17,880 nucleotides of DNA. Origin: Actinomycetes bacterium. GTDB taxonomy: Bacteria > Actinomycetota > Actinomycetes > Actinomycetales > Cellulomonadaceae. The stretch spans positions 1-17,880 of the forward strand of contig JAEZZV010000047.1 of the NCBI GenBank assembly GCA_023418375.1, given 5' to 3'. Under the pieces are notes generated by a model. It did not search any database. It saw only the letters and a list, made by a program, of their open reading frames with translations, and was not told the DNA's origin. Positions 1-5,582 of the stretch are shown here, one piece after another (position 1 is the stretch's first letter; the number at the start of each line of letters is the position of its first letter). The position numbers and the translations under genes are program-made.

Positions 1-2
1 AC

Positions 3-263
3 CTGGGCGTCGCCGCCGTCGAGGGGGCGGGCGCCGGCGTCCTCGTGTGGCTCGCGCTCGTGGTCTCCGTCGCCGGCGTGGGGCTGGGACTGTGGGCCGT
101 CGTGACGGCGGGGTCCTGGGTCGGCGGGACGGCGCGGGCCACGTCGCGTTACCAGCGGGCGGGGGGTGAGGCGGCGCGTTCGGGCCGTGCGGCTCCCGGG
201 CCGACGGGCACCGACGACGTCGCCGCGTGGGACGCGCTCACCCGCGGGGAGGACCCGACGTGA
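3..263 (+). CDS. Trp-region conserved membrane protein (Trp_oprn_chp/TIGR02234 family), C-terminal part
   Basis: Only the last 86 codons are inside the window; the frame is open to the left edge, so the start is missing. What is visible is one hydrophobic segment (about residues 10-36 of the fragment), then a basic stretch and a low-complexity Gly/Ala/Arg linker. The end, AAWDALTRGEDPT, is the characteristic tail of the membrane protein that sits next to trpE in actinobacterial tryptophan operons. The family has no established biochemical role; location in the inner membrane is inferred. Its place upstream of trpC fits this assignment, and trpE is expected just outside the window. The family call rests on my recognition of the tail motif and the gene context, not on a search. 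Confidence 0.8.
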   Translation: MGVAAVEGAGAGVLVWLALVVSVAGVGLGLWAVVTAGSWVGGTARATSRYQRAGGEAARSGRAAPGPTGTDDVAAWDALTRGEDPT

Positions 264-292
264 CCGCACGCGTCCGGGCCGTCGCCGCCCGC

Positions 293-298
293 TAGTCT
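293..298 (+). promoter_or_regulatory. possible -10 element upstream of the HGxxPAAW gene
   Basis: TAGTCT fits the actinobacterial TANNNT -10 pattern and lies 26 nt before the ATG at 325, giving a predicted short leader that carries the GAAAGG ribosome-binding site (312-317). No convincing -35 is present, so this is weak. If real, it would let the downstream genes be expressed apart from trpE. Confidence 0.25.
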
Positions 299-324
299 TC
301 GGCTACCCGACGAAAGGCATCCGC

Positions 325-642
325 ATGGCTGAGACGTCGCCGCACGGCGCCGCCCCCGAGAACCGCGAGAAGGCGTACCTGCCCCCCGCTGCGCCGCCGC
401 GCAACCACGGCCACACCGTGGCGGCCTGGGTGGCGATGACCTCGGTCATGGTCGGCGCGACGATCGCCGCCGTCGGCTTCGTGGTGCCCGCCCTGTGGCT
501 CGTGTGGACGGGTGCCGGGGTGGCGGTCCTCGGACTGCTCGTCGGCGGGGTGCTGCGCAAGGCCGGCCTCGGCCAGCCGGAGCCGTCCCGGCCGCCCCGC
601 GACGGTGCGGTGGCGTCAGACAACGATCGCTCGAAGGAGTAA
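325..642 (+). CDS. HGxxPAAW-type small membrane protein
   Basis: This encodes 105 residues. A hydrophilic N-terminus leads to the motif HGHTVAAW (about residues 28-35), a variant of the HGxxPAAW signature of small actinobacterial trp-locus membrane proteins. Two hydrophobic helices follow (about 35-55 and 58-78), then a charged, Pro-rich cytoplasmic-type tail. The ATG is chosen because GAAAGG lies 7 nt upstream and the family motif then falls at the usual place; the longer open frame to the left has no support. It sits 61 nt after the preceding trp-region gene and only 3 nt before the dispanin-like gene, so the two are almost certainly cotranscribed. Function is unknown. Here the Pro of the motif is replaced by Val, a small deviation from the consensus. 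Confidence 0.75.
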   Translation: MAETSPHGAAPENREKAYLPPAAPPRNHGHTVAAWVAMTSVMVGATIAAVGFVVPALWLVWTGAGVAVLGLLVGGVLRKAGLGQPEPSRPPRDGAVASDNDRSKE

Positions 643-645
643 GGC

Positions 646-1116
646 ATGAGCACGCCAAACGGCCCGCAGGACCCGTTCGGGTCGAGCGACAACCCCTACG
701 GCCAGCAGCCGCCCGCCTATGGTCAGCAGCCACCGGCCTACGGGCAGCAGCCGCCGGCCTACGGGCAGGGTGGGTACCCGAGCTACCCGCAGCCCGGCGG
801 GTACGGGGGCGGCGGGTACGGCGCCGGCGGGTACGGCGGGTACAACGCCGGGCCGCCGCCGCAGAACTACCTGGTGTGGGCGATCCTCACGACGGTCCTG
901 TGCTGCCTGCCGCTGGGCGTCGCCTCCATCGTGTTCAGCACCCAGGTCAACAGCAAGTGGGCCGCCGGCGACGTCGCCGGGGCGAACGAGTCGGCCCGCA
1001 AGGCCAAGCTGTTCGCGATCTGGAGTGCCGTCATCGGTCTCGTCGTCGCGGTCGTCTACGTGATCGGCATGGTCGCGTGGGGCTGGAACACCACGACGAC
1101 GTTCAGCTCGTACTGA
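646..1116 (+). CDS. CD225/dispanin-like membrane protein with YGQQPPA repeats
   Basis: The 156-residue product has two parts. Residues 1-75 are low complexity: three exact YGQQPPA units (18-38) followed by Gly/Tyr-rich sequence. Residues 80-150 match the CD225/dispanin fold known from IFITM proteins: NYLVWAILTTVLCCLPLG, with a Cys pair in the first half-membrane helix, then a polar loop (KWAAGDVAGANESARKAK) and a second transmembrane helix ending before a Thr/Ser-rich tail. Bacterial members are common in actinobacteria and their role is not established. The ATG starts 3 nt after the previous stop, with AAGGAG-like bases (633-638) inside the upstream gene acting as ribosome-binding site. The flexible disordered N-terminus is likely cytoplasmic. 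Family membership is clear from the loop sequence; any function in tryptophan metabolism is only a guess from position. Confidence 0.85.
   Translation: MSTPNGPQDPFGSSDNPYGQQPPAYGQQPPAYGQQPPAYGQGGYPSYPQPGGYGGGGYGAGGYGGYNAGPPPQNYLVWAILTTVLCCLPLGVASIVFSTQVNSKWAAGDVAGANESARKAKLFAIWSAVIGLVVAVVYVIGMVAWGWNTTTTFSSY
697..759 (+). repeat. three 21-bp in-frame tandem units encoding YGQQPPA
   Basis: Units at 697-717, 718-738 and 739-759 encode the identical heptapeptide YGQQPPA, with several synonymous differences between the DNA copies (for example TAC/TAT, CCG/CCA). Peptide identity with synonymous change suggests that the peptide is selected. Copy number could vary between strains. Confidence 0.9.
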
Positions 1117-1124
1117 GCCCGAGG

Positions 1125-1556
1125 GTGGCGTCCCGGCCGCAGGACGTGCCGGGACGTCCCCGGGTGCGTGCTCTCGCCGCCCCGGCCGCCGTGGCGGTCG
1201 GGGCGGCGGCCGTCCTGACCGTCCTGCACGTCGTCTCCCCGTACGAGCCGGGCAGCTACCCGACCTGTCCGAGCCTGGCGCTCACCGGGTACTACTGCCC
1301 GGGCTGCGGCTCGTTGCGAGCCCTGAGCTCGCTGTCGAGCCTGGACCTGGCGGGGGCCTGGGACATGAACCCGCTGACCGTCGTGATGCTGCCCGTGCTC
1401 GCGGGCTACTGGTTCGGCTGGGCCCGCCGTGCCGCGACGGGCCGGCCGCGGACGTGGCTGGCGCCGCCGTGGGTGCTGTGGTCGGTGCTCGCGCTGATCC
1501 TCGCCTACTGGGTCGCGCGGAACGTGCCGGCGCTGGCGCCCTGGCTGGCGCCCTGA
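1125..1556 (+). CDS. DUF2752 family membrane protein
   Basis: The 143-residue product has an N-terminal hydrophobic helix (about 15-37), then the DUF2752 core with YYCPGCGSLRA (Cys58 and Cys61; a further Cys48 lies upstream), the NPL motif (82-84), and two more hydrophobic helices (about 86-103 and 116-134). The CPxCG knuckle followed by RA and a downstream NPL identifies the family. Its role is unknown; the cysteine pair suggests metal or redox function in the membrane. GTG at 1125 is chosen as the first in-frame start after the dispanin stop (8 nt gap). GTG at 1146 and 1164 are alternatives, and none has a strong ribosome-binding site. The C-terminus ends with LAPWLAP, encoded by a 12-bp tandem duplication. 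The protein is Trp-rich (8 of 143). Confidence 0.8.
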   Translation: MASRPQDVPGRPRVRALAAPAAVAVGAAAVLTVLHVVSPYEPGSYPTCPSLALTGYYCPGCGSLRALSSLSSLDLAGAWDMNPLTVVMLPVLAGYWFGWARRAATGRPRTWLAPPWVLWSVLALILAYWVARNVPALAPWLAP

Positions 1557-1660
1557 GGCGGTCGGTCCCACGTAGTGGGCGTGGCGGGGGCATCCGGACC
1601 ACGCCCTTATCCTGGGTCCGGGCACCGCGGGCGGCGGGACGGACAGGGGAGGTGGCACCG
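1557..1660 (+). other. intergenic region upstream of trpC: small hairpin and weak -10-like site
   Basis: These 104 bp separate the DUF2752 gene from trpC. They hold the inverted repeat CCCAC-GTA-GTGGG (1567-1579), too short and without a T-run to be a convincing terminator, and TATCCT (1608-1613), which fits a TANNNT -10 but lacks a recognisable -35. No short ORF with consecutive Trp codons is present, so there is no sign of leader-peptide attenuation here. It is the largest gap in the trp cluster, so an internal trpCBA promoter is possible. Confidence 0.35.
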
Positions 1661-2467
1661 ATGACGGTCCTCGAGGACATCGTGGCCGGGGTGCGCGAGG
1701 ACCTGGCCGAGCGCGAGGCGGCGGTGCCGCTCGCCGCGCTCAAGGAGCGGGCCGCGCGCATGCCGGGTGCGCGGGAGTGCCTGCTGCACAACGACGAGGC
1801 CGTGGGCGTCATCGCCGAGGTCAAGCGCTCGAGTCCGAGCAAGGGCTCGCTCGCGGCGATCGAGGACCCCGCGGGCCTTGCGGCCGAGTACGAGGCGGGC
1901 GGTGCCTGCGCGATCTCCGTGCTCACCGAACGCCGCCGGTTCAACGGGAGCTTGGCGGACCTGGACGCCGTCCGCACGACGGTGGACCTGCCCGTGCTGC
2001 GCAAGGACTTCGTCATCACCCCCTACCAGGTGTGGGAGGCGCGCGCGCACGGCGCAGACATGGTGCTGCTCATCGTCGCGGCGCTCGAGCAGACCGTGCT
2101 GACCTCGCTGATCGAGCGGGTCCACTCGCTCGGGATGACGGCGCTCGTCGAGACGCACGACGCCGAGGAGGTCGCGCGGGCGATCTACGCCGGCGCCCGC
2201 TGCATCGGCGTGAACAACCGCAACCTCAAGACTCTCGAGGTGGACCGCACGACGTTCGCCCGCCTCGCGCCGCTCATCCCCAGCGGGATCTCGCGTGTCG
2301 CTGAGTCCGGCGTGCGAGGGCCGCACGACGTCATGGACTTCGCGCGTTCGGGCGCCGACGCGGTGCTCGTGGGGGAGAGCCTCGTCACGGGCGGCAACCC
2401 GCGTTCGGCGGTCGCCGACCTGGTCGCGGCCGGTGCGCACCCGTCGCTGCGGGCGGTGCGCCAGTGA
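1661..2467 (+). CDS. trpC: indole-3-glycerol-phosphate synthase
   Basis: This enzyme converts 1-(2-carboxyphenylamino)-1-deoxyribulose 5-phosphate to indole-3-glycerol phosphate in tryptophan synthesis; it is cytoplasmic. The 268-residue product is a full-length single-domain (βα)8 barrel. Visible catalytic and substrate-binding motifs are IAEVKRSSPSKG (Glu53, Lys55, Ser60), LRKDF (Lys115), ALVETH (Glu164), GVNNRNLKT (Asn185), VAESGV (Glu215, Ser216) and the phosphate loop VLVGESLV. ATG 1661 is supported by a strong GGGGAGG (1646-1652) 8 nt upstream; the longer in-frame extension belongs to the DUF2752 region and is not coding in this frame. The stop overlaps the trpB start as GTGA, implying translational coupling. 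There is no fused TrpF (PRAI) domain, unlike E. coli TrpCF. Confidence 0.97.
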   Translation: MTVLEDIVAGVREDLAEREAAVPLAALKERAARMPGARECLLHNDEAVGVIAEVKRSSPSKGSLAAIEDPAGLAAEYEAGGACAISVLTERRRFNGSLADLDAVRTTVDLPVLRKDFVITPYQVWEARAHGADMVLLIVAALEQTVLTSLIERVHSLGMTALVETHDAEEVARAIYAGARCIGVNNRNLKTLEVDRTTFARLAPLIPSGISRVAESGVRGPHDVMDFARSGADAVLVGESLVTGGNPRSAVADLVAAGAHPSLRAVRQ

Positions 2468-3723
2468 CCACGACGTCGGACGGCCCGGCGGGCGGCTTCG
2501 AGGCCGCCGCGGGCAGCGGCCCCTACTTCGGGCCGTTCGGCGGCCGGTTCGTCCCCGAGGCGCTCGTCGCCGCGCTGGACGAGCTCGACACCGCGTACGA
2601 GAAGGCGCGCCGCGACCCGGAGTTCACCGGTGAGCTCGCTCGCCTGCACCGCACCTACACCGGGCGGCCGAGCATCGTCACGGAGGTGCCGCGCTTCGCG
2701 CAGCACTGCGGCGGTGCCCGCGTCATCCTCAAGCGCGAGGACCTCAACCACACGGGCTCGCACAAGATCAACAACGTGCTCGGCCAGGCGCTGCTCACCA
2801 AGCGGATCGGCAAGTCGCGCGTCATCGCCGAGACCGGGGCCGGTCAGCACGGTGTGGCCACCGCGACCGCCGCCGCCCTGTTCGACCTCGACTGCGTCAT
2901 CTACATGGGCGAGGAGGACACCCGCCGCCAGGCGCTCAACGTCGCCCGAATGCGCCTGCTTGGGGCCGAGGTCATCCCCGTGCGGGCCGGCTCGCGGACG
3001 CTCAAGGACGCGATCAACGAGGCGCTGCGCGACTGGGTGACCAACGTCGAGACGACCAACTACGTGTTCGGGACGGTCGGCGGGCCGCACCCCTTCCCGG
3101 CGATGGTGCGCGACTTCCAGCGGATCATCGGGGAGGAGGCGCGCGCCCAGGTGCTCGAGCTCACCGGCGCGCTGCCCGACGTCGTGGCCGCATGCGTCGG
3201 CGGCGGCTCCAACGCGATCGGCATCTTCCACGCGTTCCTCGACGACCCGGTGCGGCTCGTCGGGTTCGAGGCCGGCGGCGAGGGCGTGGAGACCGGACGG
3301 CACGCCGCGACGATCACGGGCGGGGCGCCCGGGGTGCTGCACGGGGCGCGCTCGTTCCTGCTGCAGGACGAGGACGGACAGACGATCGAGAGCCACTCGA
3401 TCTCCGCCGGGCTGGACTACCCGGGCGTGGGCCCCGAGCACGCGTGGCTGTCGTCCGTCGGCCGGGCCGAGTACCGCCCGGTCACTGACGCCGCCGCGAT
3501 GGAGGCGTTCCTCCTGCTCAGTCGCACGGAGGGGATCATCCCCGCGATCGAGTCCGCTCACGCGCTGGCCGGCGCGATGGAGCTCGGTCGCGAGGCCGCC
3601 GAGCAGGGTCGCACCGACACGATCCTGGTGAACCTGTCCGGCCGTGGGGACAAGGACGTCGAGACGGCCGGTCGCTGGTTCGGCCTGCTCGACGAGCAGG
3701 CTCTCCGGGAGGAGCGCGCGTGA
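2464..3723 (+). CDS. trpB: tryptophan synthase beta chain
   Basis: TrpB condenses indole with serine using pyridoxal phosphate, as part of the α2β2 tryptophan synthase. The 419-residue product carries HTGSHKINN with the PLP Schiff-base Lys101, the catalytic Glu123 in AETGAGQHG, and the PLP phosphate loop GGGSNA (246-251). The spacing of these three matches Salmonella Lys87, Glu109 and 232-237 with a constant offset of 14. It has the N-terminal GPYFGPFGGRFVPE segment of the TrpB1 type that pairs with TrpA. GTG 2464 overlaps the trpC stop by 4 nt, and it in turn overlaps trpA at 3720. No missing key residue was seen. Confidence 0.98.
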   Translation: MTTTSDGPAGGFEAAAGSGPYFGPFGGRFVPEALVAALDELDTAYEKARRDPEFTGELARLHRTYTGRPSIVTEVPRFAQHCGGARVILKREDLNHTGSHKINNVLGQALLTKRIGKSRVIAETGAGQHGVATATAAALFDLDCVIYMGEEDTRRQALNVARMRLLGAEVIPVRAGSRTLKDAINEALRDWVTNVETTNYVFGTVGGPHPFPAMVRDFQRIIGEEARAQVLELTGALPDVVAACVGGGSNAIGIFHAFLDDPVRLVGFEAGGEGVETGRHAATITGGAPGVLHGARSFLLQDEDGQTIESHSISAGLDYPGVGPEHAWLSSVGRAEYRPVTDAAAMEAFLLLSRTEGIIPAIESAHALAGAMELGREAAEQGRTDTILVNLSGRGDKDVETAGRWFGLLDEQALREERA

Positions 3724-4538
3724 CGACGGCGACCACCAGCCCCACCGCGGAGCGGCTCGCGGCCGTGCGGGCCGAGGGCCGAGCGGCCCTGGTCGGCTAC
3801 CTGCCCGTCGGCTTCCCGGACCGGGACACCTCGGTGACGGCGGTCCGCGCGATGATCGACGCGGGCGTCGACGTCGTGGAGCTGGGCGTGCCGTACTCCG
3901 ACCCGGTCATGGACGGCGCCGTCATCCAGGCGGCCGTGGAGCGCGCCCTCGCCGGCGGCGTCCGCGTGGCCGACACGCTGCGCACCGTCGAGGCGGTCGC
4001 GGACGCGGGTGTGCCGATCCTCGTGATGACCTACTGGAACCCCGTGGTGCGGTACGGGATCGACGCCTTCGCGCGCGACCTCGCCGCGGCAGGCGGTGCG
4101 GGCCTCATCACGCCGGACCTGATCCCCGACGAGGCGGAGGACTGGCTGCGCGCCTCGGACGCGCGCGGTCTGGACCGCGTGTTCCTCGTCGCGCCGAGCT
4201 CGACCGCCGAGCGCCTGGCGCTCACGGCGCGGGCCAGCAGGGGCTTCGTGTACGCCGCGTCCACGATGGGCGTGACCGGCACCCGGGCGACCGTCGGTTC
4301 CCAGGCGCGCCGCCTCGTGGCGGACACCCGTCAGGCCGGCGCCGAGCGCGTGTGCGTCGGCCTCGGCGTGAGCACCCCGGAGCAGGCGGCCGAGGTGGCC
4401 GAGTACGCCGACGGCGTCATCGTCGGCAGTGCCTTCGTCCGGCCGCTCCTGGACGCGGCGTCGCCGCGCGACGGGATCGCCGAGCTCGGTCGCGTCGTCG
4501 CGGGGCTCGCTGCGGGGGTTCGGGGACGGAACGAGTGA
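3720..4538 (+). CDS. trpA: tryptophan synthase alpha chain
   Basis: TrpA cleaves indole-3-glycerol phosphate to indole and glyceraldehyde 3-phosphate and channels the indole to TrpB. The 272-residue product is a complete (βα)8 barrel. Catalytic Glu54 lies in VVELGVPYSDP and catalytic Asp65 in VMDGAVIQ; they are 11 residues apart, as are Glu49 and Asp60 in Salmonella. Other family motifs are YLPVGFPD, MTYWNPV, GLITPDLIPDE, STMGVTG and GLGVSTPEQ. The VMDGAVIQ segment replaces the commoner LADGPVIQ, with the catalytic Asp kept. GTG 3720 overlaps the trpB stop and follows a good GGGAGGAG (3708-3715). The end overlaps the lgt frame at 4535. Confidence 0.97.
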   Translation: MTTATTSPTAERLAAVRAEGRAALVGYLPVGFPDRDTSVTAVRAMIDAGVDVVELGVPYSDPVMDGAVIQAAVERALAGGVRVADTLRTVEAVADAGVPILVMTYWNPVVRYGIDAFARDLAAAGGAGLITPDLIPDEAEDWLRASDARGLDRVFLVAPSSTAERLALTARASRGFVYAASTMGVTGTRATVGSQARRLVADTRQAGAERVCVGLGVSTPEQAAEVAEYADGVIVGSAFVRPLLDAASPRDGIAELGRVVAGLAAGVRGRNE

Positions 4539-5449
4539 CGGTTAGCCTCGTCGGCGTGCTGCCGTCGCTCGCCGCCTCCATCCCGAGCCCCCCCGAGAGC
4601 GTTTGGAACCTCGGGCCGCTGCCCATCCGTGCCTACGCGCTGTCGATCATGCTCGGCATCGTCGTCGCTGTGTGGATCGCCACGCGGCGGTGGGTCGCTC
4701 GCGGCGGCGAGGCCGACACGGTGCTCGACATCTCGTTCTGGGCGGTGCCGTTCGGGATCGTGGGCGGGCGGATCTACCACGTCATCAGCAGCCCGGACCA
4801 GTACTGGGGACCCGGCGGCGACCCCGTCAGCGCGCTGTACGTCTGGGAGGGCGGCCTGGGCATCTGGGGCGCCATCGCGTTCGGCGCCGTCGGTGCATGG
4901 ATCGGTGCGCGGCGCGCCGGGGTGCGGCTGACGGTCTTCGCCGACGCCGCGGCGCCCGGCATCCTCGTCGCGCAGGCGATCGGCCGCATCGGCAACTGGT
5001 TCAACCAGGAGCTCTACGGCGGCCCGACGACGCTGCCGTGGGGTCTGGAGATCGCGCCGGAGTTCCAGCCGGTGGGGGACGCCGTCGGCACGCTCTACCA
5101 CCCGACGTTCCTGTACGAGCTCCTCTGGAACGTCGCCGGGGCGTTGCTCATCGTCTGGCTCGACCGACGCTACCGCCTGGGGCACGGCCGGGTCTTCTGG
5201 GCCTACGTGGCCGTCTACACGGTCGGCCGGCTCTGGATCGAGCTGCTCCGCATCGATCCCGCCGAGACGGTCCTGGGCCTGCGGCTCAACGTCTGGACCT
5301 CCATCCTGGTCGGCCTCGGTGCGCTGGTAGCCTTCATCCTGGTAGGACGACGACACCCTGGCCGAGAACCCGGCCCTCAGCTCCACCCGACCGACGACGC
5401 GAAGGCCGACGACACGGACCTCGCGGACGCGGACGACACCCCGGCGTGA
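4535..5449 (+). CDS. lgt: prolipoprotein diacylglyceryl transferase
   Basis: Lgt transfers diacylglycerol from phosphatidylglycerol to the lipobox cysteine of prolipoproteins, the first step of lipoprotein maturation, in the cytoplasmic membrane. The 304-residue product has about seven hydrophobic helices and the signature GRIGNWFNQE (150-159: Arg151, Asn154, Glu159), with HPTFLYE at 189. The E. coli His103 position appears to be Trp111 (GGLGIWGA), which I recall as usual in actinobacterial enzymes. An acidic disordered tail (about 275-304, Asp/Ala-rich) follows the last helix. GTG 4535 overlaps the trpA stop like the two junctions before it, with GGGACGGA (4522-4529) upstream. GTG 4556 is a serious alternative (297 residues) because of a -10-like TAGCCT just before it. 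Location after trpA is conserved in actinobacteria. Confidence 0.95.
   Translation: MTVSLVGVLPSLAASIPSPPESVWNLGPLPIRAYALSIMLGIVVAVWIATRRWVARGGEADTVLDISFWAVPFGIVGGRIYHVISSPDQYWGPGGDPVSALYVWEGGLGIWGAIAFGAVGAWIGARRAGVRLTVFADAAAPGILVAQAIGRIGNWFNQELYGGPTTLPWGLEIAPEFQPVGDAVGTLYHPTFLYELLWNVAGALLIVWLDRRYRLGHGRVFWAYVAVYTVGRLWIELLRIDPAETVLGLRLNVWTSILVGLGALVAFILVGRRHPGREPGPQLHPTDDAKADDTDLADADDTPA
4543..4548 (+). promoter_or_regulatory. candidate -10 for a leaderless lgt transcript starting at 4556
   Basis: TAGCCT matches TANNNT and ends 7 nt before the in-frame GTG at 4556, the spacing expected if transcription starts at the start codon. No good -35 is visible. It would give lgt expression independent of the trp genes. 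Confidence 0.35.
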
Positions 5450-5490
5450 ACCACCGGCGTCGTGGGTGGGAGGGGGCCCCTGCGGCCCTG

Positions 5491-5496
5491 TATCGT
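5491..5496 (+). promoter_or_regulatory. possible -10 of the gltBD operon
   Basis: TATCGT lies in the 133-bp gap between lgt and gltB and fits a TANNNT -10. The -35 region is G-rich without a TTGAC-like hexamer. If used, the transcript would have a leader of about 80 nt containing the hairpin at 5545-5564. No GlnR-like box (GTnAC/GAAAC half-sites) was seen. Confidence 0.35.
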
Positions 5497-5544
5497 CGCC
5501 CCGCACGGGCCGATGGCGTCCCCACACTCCCCACCTTGAGCCCA

Positions 5545-5564
5545 CCCGGGTCTGCCGACCCGGG
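5545..5564 (+). promoter_or_regulatory. leader hairpin immediately upstream of the gltB ribosome-binding site
   Basis: CCCGGGTC-TGCC-GACCCGGG is a perfect 8-bp stem with a 4-nt loop. It ends 5 nt before GAGGA (5570-5574), the gltB ribosome-binding site. There is no following T-run. It could modulate translation or protect the mRNA, or it could be a protein-binding dyad; a terminator for lgt is less likely because gltB begins 18 nt downstream. Confidence 0.5.
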
Positions 5565-5582
5565 GCAGTGAGGACGGTGTCC

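Noticed and set aside
495..1124. In-frame N-terminal extension of the DUF2752 frame
   Set aside because: Arg/Gly/Ala-rich translation overlapping the HGxxPAAW and dispanin genes in another frame; the family begins after 1125.
1557..1660. Tryptophan attenuator or leader peptide before trpC
   Set aside because: No short ORF with clustered Trp codons and only a 5-bp hairpin; an attenuator, if any, would be upstream of trpE outside the window.
2185..3561. 458-codon open frame on the - strand over trpC/trpB
   Set aside because: Same shadow effect; no recognisable motif and fully covered by intact trp genes.
3644..4534. N-terminal extension of the lgt frame
   Set aside because: It overlaps all of trpA in another frame and is Arg/Gly-rich; lgt homology begins near 4580.
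5450..5582. GlnR or other nitrogen-regulator box upstream of gltB
   Set aside because: No spaced GTnAC/GAAAC half-sites were found.
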